64,000 nucleotides of DNA from Ophioderma brevispina (Eukaryota > Echinodermata > Ophiuroidea > Amphilepidida > Ophiodermatidae). Below are positions 28,301 through 43,300 of this stretch, piece by piece. The number at the start of each line of letters is the position of its first letter. The stretch's first letter is position 1. Position numbers and translations under genes: made by a program. Below the pieces are notes generated by a model that searched no databases, was not told where the DNA came from, and was given only the letters and a program-made list of their open reading frames with translations. The stretch spans positions 58,027 through 122,026 of the forward strand of contig JAMKCH010012594.1 in assembly GCA_023653785.1 (NCBI GenBank), written 5' to 3'.

Positions 28301-31300
28301 TAGTATGGGCTCAAAGAATACTGTCACATTGACACTCCACGGGCCTGATACTGTAAGAAATAAACAAACAAGCAAGCTACAATAAAAATACACTAAAACA
28401 AATGGAACAAGAGCATCAATGATACAGCAGCTGAGATAAAAAACTTTAAATGGTAATCAATGAGGCAATTGACCTATGACCTTCTGTATTTTTTTATTAT
28501 TTTTTTTTGCAGGGGTTGCAACAACCCAACACCCCTCCTGGCTACTGGCTATGGACCTGTCAAATAAATACCTGAGTAAAACCATTTTGACTTAAACAAA
28601 ATACATAATTGAAAGGTGAGTGACCCGATCAACAACCTTACCCCCCCCCCTCTTTGCTCCATCAAAATTAAGATTTTGGCATCAGATGAAAGTTCATATT
28701 TTTCTCATTACCCTACTGAAATTTTAGGCCCAGGAAATGTTTCCTTGATGTTGTAAACAAAAACATCTCCAAATGTGGTCGATCACATTTTTTTTCTTCT
28801 ACCATCTGAACGGCTAGGCCAATTAAACTCAAAATTTGCAATCAAGATGTTTTTGCTCATAATTATTGCTTCCCTGTGAGGGAGAAAATACCATAAGAAA
28901 AATCGGACCATGATCGGGTCAACTACCTTTAAGTGGCAAATTATCATCTCACCATTTTTCATCATTATAGTGTGGGCTATAACATCTCTGACCTGGGCAG
29001 TGTCATAAGCCTCAATATCAATGTCCTTCCTGCAAATCAAAACAACACACATCAACCAATAAGCGAAATTGGCATTACAGTTTTGTGATGCATTGTGGGT
29101 ATTATCACACCGATCACGGGTGTCCTAATATCTCAAACACATGACAAGGTTACTGTAGTTTTCCAATGCAATGAACTCTGCCGTTGCCACAAAAATGCCC
29201 CACTATTGAGGCATTTTTCTGAGATGTTGCCAAAATTCTCAATCATCCACATTCACTAAATGTCCGTTTTACTTCAACATTTTCAAACTCATGCGTGAAA
29301 ACGACAATGATATGCTGGGTGCAAGTTCAAATGCACACCCTGGAATAATGCATGAAGATGGAAAAATGTCTATATACTATAGCCACCTAGCTGTTTACAA
29401 ACCTATTTGAAAGTCTCATTATTATGACAAAACCAGAATAAAATACAACAATATCAACAAAGTATTGTCCTCTGAACTACAATTGTGTACCTGTTTCAAA
29501 TACACTTCGAGAGTTGACTAACAGAAGGGCCCTACTCACTCTGCATTTTTGGGCCATTTTGAGATTATGTAGCCCACATATTTTATGCAACCATATGTCC
29601 TAAAAATTATAAGGTCAAACTCAATTCCACTTCTAATTGTAGGTACAGCAGAATTTCACTTGAACACATCTCAATGGAGCACCATACAGTTACCACAGAA
29701 TATCCAACTCTGAGTTAGCATTTTTTTGAGTTAGTCAACCACTTGACTTATTTTTGAGGTTTGCATGTTTCATTTACAGAGGGGGAAAATCACTGCCTGC
29801 AATATTATTGTGATATAGTCTGCCATCTCATGCTGGTGATATTTGTACTATTGGTAATACGATATGAACAGGAACTCCCCATATTCTTTTATTAGAGTGA
29901 TAAAGTAAACTGGCACTTACAGAATCCGGACTTATCAACAATTCAACATTGCTTTGCATTGTTTATTGGGGATTGTAGCCATTTTTATTTAAATATGGTA
30001 ACAGAAGGAAGAACCTAACACAAGCTCCTACAGTATTCTGCAGGCATCGTCTCTTTTATTGGCAAAATATAAGGTGTGACTTATAGTTTGCAATGTGTAT
30101 AGCCTATGTAAAGGGTTGCAGCTATCACTGATTTTGAACTTCCAAGTGGATGAAATTTTCCCCCAGAAGAAATGACAGATATTGGCTCTAAGCCAAAAAG
30201 TATATGGTAACAGACAGTGTGGTTAGAGTCCTAACAGCTGGGGTTTTCTGCTCCATGAGCAGTATTAAAGGGAGAGCGCATGGCCCCTGGTTAGGGTATT
30301 AACCTTTGGTGCTAAAGGTCCCGGCTCAATTCCTGGCGGGACCACTTGCAGGGATTTAATCGGGTACTAAATTCTGGATTTAACCTGTACAAGAGCTATT
30401 GATTGAAAAATTGGATTCTCTCTCCCATGGTTCAGTTGGACTTTGGGCAAATTACCGCATTTAATAACCCGTCCTTCGGAGGGGAAGGTCGGTCCCCGGT
30501 CCCATGTACAGAGATTCATACCTGTGCACATCAAACACCCCGCAACACCCCACCCAGGGGTTCATAACCAGCTCCTTCCAAAATTCAAGGACTTTTCAAA
30601 GGACTTTCAAGGATCTAAATGAGCTATTTCAAGCGGACCTAAAGTTGTACCAATGTTGTACGGATTTTCTGTATTCAGTACGAAAATGATGCAAAATATG
30701 GACGGACGTTTTCACACAAAAAAGTACAGAAATGGTCGCGTCATTTGTTCTGCATTGTACCTCATTCAAATATTTAAGATTGTTTATAGTTATGTGGTAA
30801 CACCACCGTCTGACAGCCCCTTTAAGAAACTGTCTGTAGAAAAAACTAAGTCCATATGGAGAATTATATGAAAAAGAAGAAAGGTCAAAATTTCAAAGGA
30901 TCATAGCTTGAAAACTGAGCCATCTATATACAACTGCATCATGAGAGAGCTCTTTGAATTACTTTCCTGAAAAAAAAATATGGACTCACCGAGTTCCACC
31001 ATCTGATTCTGATAGTTCCCCTTTTAGGAACTGTCAGTATGAACACAGTCCATAGGAAAATATTGTTTAGCTTTTAGTACATTAAATATGAACTTAAGTC
31101 TAAACTTTAATGGCTCATAACTTGAAAACCGAGCTACCTATGTACATTTGAACTGCATCATGAGATAGATCTGTCTACAATACAGCTTTTCTAGAAAAAA
31201 TGGACAGAGCTCCGCCGTCTGACAGCCCCATTTAGAACTGTCAGTAGGACTAGCGTCCAATGGAGAATTATATGAAAAAGAAGAAAGGTCAAAATTTCAA

Positions 31301-34300
31301 AGGATCATAGCTTGAAAACTGAGCCATCTATATACAACTGCATCATGAGAGAGCTCTTTGAATTACTTTCCTGAAAAAAAAATATGGACTCACTGAGTTC
31401 CACCATCTGATTCTGATAGTTCCCCCTTTAAGGAACTGTCAGTATGAACACAGTCCTAAAAAAATATTGTTTAGCTACAGTAGTACATAAAAAAATTTTT
31501 TAACTTAAAACTTAAACTTTAAAAGGCCTCATAACTTGAAAATTAAGCTACCTATGTACATTTGAACTGCATCATGAGATAGAGCTCTTTAAAATACAGC
31601 TTTTCCAGAAAAAATGGACAGAGCTCCGCCGTCTGACAGCCCCATTCAAGGAACTGTCAGTAGAAACTAAGTCCATATGGAGTATTTTCTTTTAATAAAT
31701 AAGAGCATGAAAAATGAGTCTAAAACTTCCAAAGATTCTTAACTACCCCTTTGCACCACTGCATTGAATAGTAGACTGAAATACCTTCAGAAGACCTTTA
31801 TCATACAGCAGTTAAATGGTTAACTCAAGATATTAATGTGGGTAAACCTTCCGAAAGTCGGGAGAAAAACGATGTCGGAAACCATTTAAACAGACTTTAT
31901 AAATTGGAAATTTTCAAACTAGATTCTTTTATTGTTTTAAGGCATTGCCCTCTTTCCTTAACTTTATTTTTCTGTATTTACTTATTTTCTTACTTATATA
32001 CACTTTATTTTTATTTTAGTGACGCGACCATTTTCCATATTTTTTTTTGTCCGTATTTCGCTTCATTTTTCGTACGGAATACGAAAAAATCCGTAGTAGT
32101 AGGCATGTGTGCAATTAGTTTCACTTTTAAAGAGAACATTAACTTCTCTCAATACACCGACTAAGACAAAAACAAACCCAAAATGGGCGTGATCTTTTGC
32201 ATTTATGACACGTTAAATAATCGTTACCACAGCTGTATAGCAGCAGAAGGTTTATAAAATATATTCTTAAATTCCCATTGCCGTTGATGTCGCAAATTGA
32301 TAATAAAATTTTTTTTTTTTTTTTTTTTTTTTTAATATTTCATTTTACTCAAACTCCATCACACAAGTGACTGCAATTTTCAAGGACTTTCAAGGACCAT
32401 TTGTGAATTTCCAGGGTTTTCAAGGTCTGGAAAAAAGGATTTTGAAATTCCAGGACTTCAAGGACCTTCAAGGACCGTACGAGCCCTGCCCACCCCTCCC
32501 CAACACCCCGCAATACCCAACCCCCTCCCCAACACTCCGCAATACCCAACCCCTGCAACACCCCACCCCCTCTCCAACACCTCACCCCCTCTCCTATAGC
32601 ATAGTAGTCTCATGTAGCGAAGGAATTTTGCCCGAAATACGCCCAAAATCTAATTGGGTCGAAAACTCTTCAGCCCGATTCCTTCCACCAAGTTACTCAT
32701 ATACGCCTTACGGAACTAAAGAAGAAAACTTGTACAAGGCCTTGCAGGAACATTCTCCATAAATTATGCAAATGGAGATACTTAATTAGCATTATTTTTT
32801 AGGGCCACAATCTATCAGGTCGAGAACTTAATCAGCCCGCTTCTTTCCACCAGTTACAATTGTGTCCTTAAGGAACTCCAGATTAAATCATATACAACTG
32901 GGGTTTAACATTTTTGTCACGGCCGGACAGCACGGACGAAAGGACGGACGGCGAACGGACGGACGCTGCTCATTTCATAGTCCCCGTTCCGAACTTTTGG
33001 GCGGGGACAAAAAGAGTAGGGTGATTACCACGGCTGTCCCATTCCATACCCGGTAAAGTGGACCCCAATGGAATAAGATTACCTGTTCCTCTCCAGGGAC
33101 AATGTCCAACCAATCAAAATGTGCACCATGACATGGCAGGAAATGGGACCAGACAAGAATTTAGGGGGCACGGTCAAGTGAAAATTTTAGGTAACAATGG
33201 GGTGAAATAGACAAATATGCAAGAGTTGCCATTTACTGTAATTTGACAGATATTGATCACTTTTGACAAGGTGGATCCCCCAGGGGGTGGATCCCAAGTT
33301 TGGAGGGTAAATGGAGGGGGGGGGTTGGGAAACAAAAAATGGGGGGGGGAGGGGGCACTTGTGAGAATTGTACACGGTGGGGCTAAGGTTTTTTTTTTGG
33401 GGGGGGGAAACTGGCGGAGGGAAAAAATGTCATCACTGTATGTACATGAGACTCTAATATACCAATTGGACCTTGACATCACAATATGAAAAGGTCGCAA
33501 TGAACATCCCTGTAAAATTCCCTTCAGTCAATACATAACAAATACCCGAGTTTATCAATAACAGGGTATTTGACTTTATTAGAAAGGGGTTCTCAATTTT
33601 TTAGCTGAAGGGCCAGAGAGAATGCCAAACTATTGAAAGTTCCTACTGAGGGCCAAATACACCGGAATTTCTAGTTCCGTTTATTTTGAGCAAGACGAGG
33701 GCCAAAAATCAAAGGTGGCGGGCCGGACAGGCATTGGCCTGGGGGCCCCTATTGAGAACCCCGTATTAGAACAATTCATGCAATTTATGCTTCATTCAGC
33801 GGTACTCTTCCTGATATTTACCAGGATCCCTTGTGAGCAAACGCCGGGCCCCAGTCCCAGCTGAATGCAGCATTGCTTCCTTGCGGATAAAGTGTTGGGT
33901 GACATATCCCATGCTGCACTTCTGGTGGACAGTTGGATGGACATTCATAACTGTAAGAGTTAGACTGGCTTGTGGCATAAAGTCTTGGAGCTGACTGGGA
34001 AAGCAAATTGGATGTGTTTGTTCCTGCCTAAATGAAAAGCGAACCATTTATCCTAACATTAGCAGTGTATTGGCTACCTGCTTGTGTATGCTTAATTTTC
34101 TTTCTGTGAAATAAAAAGAGCAATAATTAATAATTAACACCTGCATGAAGAAATACATAGCAACTGCACCAAACCATATTAACCCTTTCAACCGCAGTGG
34201 GTACATTCTATATTGCTATAGTAGGATTTTTTATTCCATCAGTTCAGTAAAAGTTTTGGGGCGTGTCGACGATTCCATGCGTTCTCAAAGGTTGTATGCT

Positions 34301-37300
34301 TTACCCAATCGGTACAATAGAAATTCGATGTCACGATACCGGAATAAGATTAAGGCCATAATTAAAAATGTCCCTTTTATCACAAGAAAATATACAAAGC
34401 AAATTGCATGAATAAATTCAAAACACCAAACACTTGAAGAAACTCTGAAGCATTCAACATAAGAAAATGATACGAACAAGTAATTATTACTCACCAAAGT
34501 TCTTTTATGTCACTGAGGAATATTAGAAAAAATCTTATACGTTTACATTTATTTGTCTTGTTCTGGAAATAATATTTGACAGTTTGGTTCAATCATTTAA
34601 GTATTTTAGAGTTTTGGTCACTCATAACAAACTACAGTATTTACGTGGCCTAATTCTCCTCTTCACTCAGCCTCGATGTCCATGACACTTTATCCGTTCT
34701 TTGATTGACACCAAACAAAGGAATCAATAGCGTGTCTCAGACTTTACGATAATCTATTCAATTGAATCTGGTATGAAGCCTTTACATATTCGATACAAAA
34801 AAGTTCATGTAAAATGGGTTAAAGCATCTTATTCTGTTGAACAAAGTTGAGCATTTCAGCTGTTAATACAGCTTTTTAGTTTTTGATCTCAACACATCCC
34901 CTCCAAATGAGCTCGTACCATCGACAATATGCGTTTATTGACAGGAATAAAAAATCAGACTATGAGTCACTGTATTTTGAGATGGCTTCCAAATGATCTG
35001 TGGTAATTTCGGAAGCCATCTCAAAAGCCACTGACCTAAAACTAGGCTTGTTTGTACTCATTTCAATGTATGCTGATTCTGAATATGGTCGTGGCAATGT
35101 ATAGTTTTTAAATTTAAAAAAAATGAAAGATTTTGATCTTTCCATGCCAATGGCCGGAAGCAGACGGAGTTCAGACTATATCTGCCCAGCAACAACTCGA
35201 TGTGCACTATGGCACGATAGTGTCATGTGATGTGCAGTGAATCTAAAGACCTCACTTTGCACAGTTTGTTTTCACCGCCAATTCAGGGATTGCCTTGGCT
35301 TCCGCTGTTTTCACCGCGACTGACGTAGTTCCCCCCGGTAAATAATCATTCAGAGGTACGTCATCTGTCCCCTGATGCCATGAAAACAACCACATCATGT
35401 AGTTCATGTATACCTCGTATGTATCGGCGTACTCGATTGGTCAATACGCGCACGTGACCATGTAAACAAACGTTTATGCAGGGCTGCCGTGACAAACTCC
35501 GAAAATGGTCAAAAATCATGCAATTTTCAGGCTGACTTTTTGTAATGATTTTTAAATTTTGTAAGCAATAATTAGTAAAATACGGTATACATGAACGGGT
35601 TCATTCATAGTTTTTGGGTATGAACCCCAAATTCATGAATGACCCCGAATTCATGCGCGTGAGGTGGGGAGAAGGAAAGAACACAGGGGAAAGGAAGGCA
35701 AGGAGTTGAAAAGTGAGGATGAAGCTGGAGCGAGAAGTGGGATGAGGGCAAAGGGGAGGAAATGGGGATGACAGGAGAGGGGAGGCAGGAGGAGTGGAGA
35801 GTAAAAACGTGAAAGGCACAGTGGTGACGACAATTGGCTAAGAGGGCAATGGGGGAGGGAGTTTTTTCCCTCGCCCATATTATTTGTTGGTGCATTTGCT
35901 GAAACTTTATGGTTAATATGTCAACTTCAATAGTTTCTTTTGTCATCTTCTATGGACTTTTGAGTCAGATTGACAACTGTAAGACACAATTTCTGCTGCC
36001 TGAATTGGCTCTCACAACTAGTCAACAGCATTATCCACACCACTGTAACAAAACATAACAAACAGATTACAAAGTTCCCAGATTACCACAGGCAACTAAG
36101 TCACATGCATTACCTACAGGGTTAAAATTAACATCGAAAATAATTAGAAAAAACAAAAAAAAAAAGATACCACCTTTTTGTAAATAGCTAAATGTCATCT
36201 TTCTGTGCCATAAGAGATTAAACTGCATGAGGAAATCTACTATGACTACACGGGGAAGCTTATGACAACTCTAAATTCTCAAATGGCACCAAATCAATGG
36301 ATTACATCTTAATTCATCGAAAGTGGCGTGATGCCTTCAAAATGTAGAAGCAAAATATAGCAGCTTTTCATCAATCGGCTCGGACCATCGAGTGCTGGCA
36401 AGCATCAGTTTGGGGAAAAGCGAACGCGTCCCGATCAACATGAAGCCGAGTATGAAGGCCAGGTTCTATTGGACTTCAATTAGCCAGAGACAGATATCTT
36501 CAATCTAGATAGGTGTAAAATAAGGAACAATTTGAATGTTTTACGTAACTGAGAGTAAAGATGACATCTCTTCCTCAATATGACTGTTTGGTGAAGGCTA
36601 ACACCGAAACAGCTGCTAACGTTTTACCAAGAGGAAAAAGACAGAAGCTTCTTGCAAGTGAGGATCACATAGTCTCTGCAGCAGACATTAGCTACAGATA
36701 GCCTCAGAAGAGCATTTCCCTCTGCAATCAACAGAACAAGTCAAAAGCTACAGTCAACAAAGGTGAACCTCGACAGAGCATATCTTGAAGCCAACCAAGA
36801 CTATCTTCAAAGAAAATGGATGAAATAAAAGAGAGCAAATGAAACACTTCTCATAACCATGGAAATACCAATTATAACCTCAGCTGTAAAAGAAAAAGGG
36901 GCAGGAAGGCAATTGAAGGGCAGATCTCATCAGTAGAGACTTGACAACTGGTACAAACCTTCAAAAATCCTCTTGGAAATCCCCCAGTGGTTTACGATGA
37001 GAAAGAGGAGATGAAGCAGTCTTTGAGAGCCTTCCATTCGTACTGTAGCTTTGATGAAGAGTAACTGCGAAGGCATTGATCAGCTTAAAAATGGAAAGAG
37101 CTGTGGTGCAGATGAAATTCCTGGAGAAGTCATTAAATACTGTAACATCAATGACATAATCCTCCACTTCTGCAAATGCTGCTTTCCACACAGGCCAAAG
37201 ACCAAGCTCTGGGACTTTACCAACATAACCCCAATGCCAAAATCTGGCGATCTAAGCATCCAGAAACTATAAAGGGATCAACTTAACATCCATCATCAGC

Positions 37301-40300
37301 AAGACCTACAATCGAATGATTAATCGGCATCAGAGACCATATTCGATCCACTTCGAAGGTTCAATCAAAATGGCTTCAGACAAAGGAAGAGGAACTGTTG
37401 GTCAAATTCTGGTCTCTCGCCTTCTAGAAGGGGTTCAAGCCCCGGAAATTTACCAGTAGTCTTGACCGTCGTTGACCTTCCGAACGGCTTTTGACAGCAT
37501 CTATCGAGTCAAAAGTGCAGATACTGTCACCTATTGGCAATCCCTGAAAAATTGTCCTCAGCCTCAGCAACATGTATGACCCCACTATGGCCAAGGTCTC
37601 TCTCCAGATTGGGAACCAGAATCTTGATATCCAGGCGGGGTGTTACATGGTGACCACTTCTCCTTTCCTATTCATCATAGTTCTAGACCACTGCCTCCAC
37701 AAAGCCATACCAGAAAACAAGGCTCAAGAGCTTGGAATTTACCATCATACAGACAGTCTAGGAGAATTGAAAAGCAAACCAGAACAGACCATTGATTTGC
37801 AGATGACCTAGCACTGCTATCTGATACGGTGTATCACGCTCGGAACTTCGTTGGCCTTGGAAAGACAAGCAGCAAGATTGGGCTTCATATTAATTCAAAA
37901 AAAACCCAGTAATTATTTAAATAGTCATCTGAGCACCAATCTGTCCCTGAATGGCAGTAAACTTCACAATTCCCATGACTTAATATCTTGGTGTGTGGAT
38001 GCATCGACAAGCCAGGACATTCATGTCAGAAAGGGTCTTGCTTGGAAATCCATCAATAAGTTGCAAAAGATCTGTAAATCTGACCTAACCTCGACATCTC
38101 AAAGTTAACATTCTTCCAACACTGTGCGAGCCGTACTTCTTTATGGTTCAGAAACATGGACTTTGACAAACAACTGGAAAGAGTTGAATGGATGCTACAC
38201 CAGATTACTTAGAGCTGGCACTCAATTCAGTTGGATTGGACAGTACCCAACATGGAGCTGTCTGGCGATATTCCAAAAGTCACCTCTAAAATAATACTAT
38301 ACTAGATTGGCTGGCTGCCGGCCATTTTTATCGTCCCACAGAAGAGGCAGCAAGCAGGTTTCTGCTTTGGGAACCCAGACATGGACCGTCGGGTGCACGA
38401 AACAAAACCTATGTCCAGGTCCTTCTTGAGGACACCGGCCTAGAGAACACATCTATAAGATGCAATAGATCTTTCAGTGCAATAGATCTTTCAGTACAAT
38501 CTTTTGTTCAGGTGATTATGTGTCCCATTGTGTGTGTGGGTTCTATAAGGTGTATGCAGTGATTAATGTATGCAGGTGTGTGCTATTTGTGTGTTGTGTG
38601 GTGTGTTATTTTGGGGGGTGATGGTAGTTTTAATGGTTTTGCTGTGGTGTGTTGCATGAAGGGCTACTCTTGCTGGTGCTTAAGGGGGTGAATGTTTTTA
38701 TGTCTTTTAAAACTATTTCTAATTTTTAACTCTTATTCATTTTGTATTGTATAATTTACCATTAAGGCAGAAGTGGGTATGCACATCTCAGATGTCAGTG
38801 TTTTCTCACTTTGTTGTGCCCTGGCGCCTCTGCCTGCTGGTCCCCTTTTTTATTGTGTGTATTTTGTTAATGCCCAAATGATTAACACATCTGAACTTGC
38901 CTGTCTCATGGAGGACAGCAAAGTCTTGAAAATCTGCTATGCTGAATGTGCGGGATTCATGATGAATGATGGTCGCTGCGGTCGATGAATGATTATGCTA
39001 CTACCCAAAAGATTTGGTTTGAAGAAATTACATGGCTTTGCTATATTACCAATTTCTAACACTTGAGATTGTTTACAAAACGCTTTTCATTGGTTCTTTG
39101 AGGGCTATCTCCTTGCTGGGCGTTAATATGAAAGGTTTTTTATATGTCTTTTTAATAACTATTTCTAATTTTTAACTCTTCTTCATTTTTTGTATTGTAT
39201 ATTTGACCATTAGAGCGAGGTGGGGTAGGCACATCTTCAGAAGGTCAGTGGTTCTCACTTTTTTTGTCCCTGGCACCTCTTGCCTGCTCGGTCCCATTTG
39301 TTTATTTGTGTAATTTTATGTTTATTGCCAGAATGATTAATAACATCTAACTTGCCTGTCTCATGGAGGACCGCAAAGCTTGAAAATTCTAGCTATGCTG
39401 ATGTCTGAATAATGATATGGGGGATGGTTCGACTGCGGTTCTGATGATGATGATGACATACACCAAGATTTTAAAGCAATTACAAATTTCTTAAATTAAA
39501 AAAAAACCAATTCTTAAACACTTGCGATTGTAACACACGCATTTCCATTGGTTCTTTGCCATGTGATCTTGGAGCACATATCACACGATACAGCGCGTAC
39601 CGTCAAATGCGCTGTACGCCACGCACTGTTCGGAAGAGCCAATCTAAGTTGCATAGTAAACCACGGCGTGTATCATGTTTTAAAAATTCGGTGGGTAAGC
39701 TCGTTAGTAAAATCTATCATAATTTTAATAAATAACACGTCTTATTTTGAATAAATGTTAAAGAATGAGAATAAAGGTATTGTTTTTAGAGCTCTCTGCC
39801 ATGTATCTAGCAGGTCATACACACAGGCGACAGCAACTGATTTTAGCATCTTTGATATTTGACTATCTACTGAGATAGTAAAATGGTTGCGGTGTTTCGG
39901 AAAACATTAATTTTCAGTGACATTTTACTTTAAATCAGACGCATCATACAACAGATGTTGACAAAGCATTTTGAAAATTAATACAATCACCCGTAAATGA
40001 AAATTGGTTTCTAAAACAGTATATTGTTTCCTTAACAACTACTACTCCCGTGTATTTGGAATCTCCCTTTTCCAGGTCGATAATAACAATTGCATCATCT
40101 TTGGGTGCACAAGAGTACCCCAAAACGTAATATACACAAATTTCTATTCAGGGCGATCCCTGGTGACGTCATACCTCTGACGTCACCGGCGACCCCATCA
40201 TGCTCGTCCTCCCTTTCCCGTCAACGCCCCATAGGCTCACCTCTCGTGCGACAACCAGTGGGGCTGGGTGGGAAGGGATCGACATTGTAAAAAGGAATTT

Positions 40301-43300
40301 CCAAATAACGGGAGTTTTAAGAAAACAATACTGTTTTTCGAACAAACTCCCTCATATTTGCAAGCTCCTAGGGTTCCATGTCGATAATAACAAATTGCAT
40401 CGACATTGTAAAAACCCCCTTTTTCCAGACTAGCACCGCCCATATTCCGAAGGAAGTTGTCGCCCGAAAAGGGAGACTAACACGATTCGAATAGAAACCC
40501 AAGCTAGAACGCACCCGAGGGCTACCCTCCAAGAGCGGCCGCGGGTAAGCCCCGACCCTGGACACAGAGTGCGAAAGCTACTAAAGGCCTAGAACAATTA
40601 AAGGCCCACTTTCGCTCCCCGTGCCCATATCGTTAATTCCTGTTAAAGTCCCGGGAATCGACTTACCTTGAACTAAACATGCTCACGTCCGTTCGAGGAC
40701 GGCACGAGAAAACCCGCCGCCCGGGACTCATATCCTTCATGTACGTAGTAATGAAATATTTGATGATCGCCAGCCAACAGTATTAGTGATTGATCTAGCG
40801 GAGGCCCGTCGGTAAAGGCAGCAGAATTTCTACAGCTCTGGTGGAATGAGCCGTAGCCTGTTTTCGCCCGGCGTTCCCGCATTGGCCTGGTTTGATAACC
40901 TCCAGACCCAACTGCCAGAGTCTCTTTCGAGGCAGCCTTATGCGGGAGGTCCTGTGATCACAAACATCTGCTCTAACCTACCACGAAGGGCCTTCGTACG
41001 GGAGTGGTAATATTTTAGAGCTCTTATCGGACACCACACAGACGGTCCCTCCATACGGAAGAAACCTACTGACATGTGTCTCTCTTAGCTGATAAAAGCG
41101 GGTGTAAGACCCTGGCACTGTGTCTTCACCTGAATCCCCGCGAAGGGTGCCTTCGTCGCTCCTGCGGGGTCTCGCCTCCCGTCTCCTACTGCGTTACTCT
41201 CTTCTTCTTTTGAAGGAACCCTGGTCGGAAATGGAAGAGTGGCAAACGAAACGTCCAAATACTAATAATTTTTCCTCCCCAGCGATAGTGCGTGTAACTC
41301 AGATGCGCCTACGGCCTGACGCCATCGCCAGGAGGGAAATAGTTTTGGACGTAACGGGGCCAGACTGGCGGAACCATCGCTCTACGTAACACCTGTCCAA
41401 ACCCGTAGGGCGGTTGGCAGTCCCCACCCGCAATAACAGGCCTCGAAGGCGTTCTGGTGTTTGAACATTCAAGTAAGAGGCCTTCAGAGACTCACACCTT
41501 TCGGTACATCACACCAGGGCTCGTACTCGGTGATGAATTGAATCGCCGACCTGTAATTCTTGATTGTGTTCGTGTCTATCCACTACTGAATAAAAGACTC
41601 AGGAAGTCTGCGATCCGGCGAACAGAGTAAGTTGCCGGACAAATTTTTTTTCGTCCTGCACCATTAGCGAAGACCCGCCAACCGTCCAAAATAAGTGACT
41701 GTGTGGATCTTTTCTTCCGTCCCCCGGGGGGGGGGCTTCTGGGGGGGGTGGGCCATGATCGGGGTGCAAGCGTCACGAGAAAGGCCTTGCGTCTGGAAAC
41801 GTCTTCCTGACAGCGGCCAGCTGTCAGTGAAAGCGTCCAACCGATTCGTCTGTACACTCCGCAGGATTCTTCTCTCCCACAGACAAAATGTGAGGGTCGG
41901 CGTCGGGGTGTGGGGGGGGGGGGGAGCGCCGCGGTATCCCTGCAAGCAGGTTCCCCAGCGGACGAAACCCCGGCTTGACGAGGCCAAAAGGGGGCCACGA
42001 GTATTACGACGCAGTCGACCCTTCCTACCATGTCTACCACTCGTGAATGAGTGGTATCGGGGGAAGGACGTAATCCTTCATCCCGACCAGTCCAGGGAAA
42101 GAGCATCCAAACGTCCCCACGCTCCGGATCGCGTCGCAGGGAGCAGTAACGTCGGAAGCTTGGCAATTTCTTGCGGCCGCGAACAGATCTATCGACAGGC
42201 GATCGAGGACCCGGAAGAACTGTTGCGCTACCCGAGGAGACAGGGACCACCCCAGAGAAGTGGTCCCGCCTCTGGAATAGACAGTCCGCAGTGAAATTGT
42301 GAACGCCCGTAATATGGACAGCTTGTCACGTATCCCCCTCTCGATGAAACATCGTCATAAGTCCGTGTTAAGTCACAGAGTGGAGTCCTCTTTCCGCCCT
42401 GCCGGTTGATATAACGACACCACCGTAGTGTTGTCGGATCTGATGAGGATCTTGCATACCGGCCACCAAGTCTGTAAACTGATGCAGTGACAGAATCAGA
42501 ATCCACCGCTTTCAGTTCCAGGACATTGATGTGAAGAGACTGCTTCCGAGGTCGACCACGACACGAAACTGTCTCGCCCGAATTTGACCGTCCCCATGCT
42601 CCAGACCCGACGCATCTGTGGTCAGATCAATGGTCAGGTCGGGCTGCGGAGAAGGTAACACCACGCCCGGAGTAGATTGCTGGGGCACAGAGGTGCGAGG
42701 CGTGTGGCCACCTCCACCAGAGACTAGCGGTCCCTTACAATGGCATTCATACGGTCCCGCATACTTGTCCGTTGCCGGACGATAGTGCGCCAGAAGGTGG
42801 CACTGGATGGGCGATACGAGCGACAGTAAGGCCGATGTCCACAAGGTGGACCATGATCCCAGACCCGATGCCAAGCAGATCACAAGCTTGGCTGGCCCGG
42901 AAAGGAGCGTCGCGCATTGAATGAACTTGGGCACAACGCTCCTTCGTTGGGAACACACGACCTTTGCGAAGATCCAGCTGCGCCCCCAGAAAAACTGGGA
43001 GCTGGCTGGGCTTCGAGTTGGATTTCTATGTTCACGATGAACCCCCAACTTCGTGATCTCCTGCCCCACCCACTTGGTGTGGGGGATAGCGAATCCCTCT
43101 TCGGGCTGTAGATCAACCAATCGTCTAGATAGATCAAAAGGTTGACCCCCTGCCGTCTGCGAACCGAGCCCAACGGCTTGACCCACACAGTGAAGACTCG
43201 CGGCGGCGTGGACGGCCGAACGGGAACCCGGGAACTGGTACCCTCGTTGTTTATTTGGAAGCGTAACCAGACCTTTGTTCTCCCGTTCTAATCGGGGATG

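Noticed and set aside
30271..30345. Functional tRNA gene
   Set aside because: The promoter boxes are tRNA-like, but the arms do not pair fully and a SINE-type body follows.
34960..35145. Minus-strand 61-residue frame as a MANBA exon
   Set aside because: No family block; exons 3 and 4 already join in phase without it.
41695..42294. 199-residue plus-strand frame
   Set aside because: Antisense shadow of the DIRS linker in GC-rich DNA; no recognisable domain.
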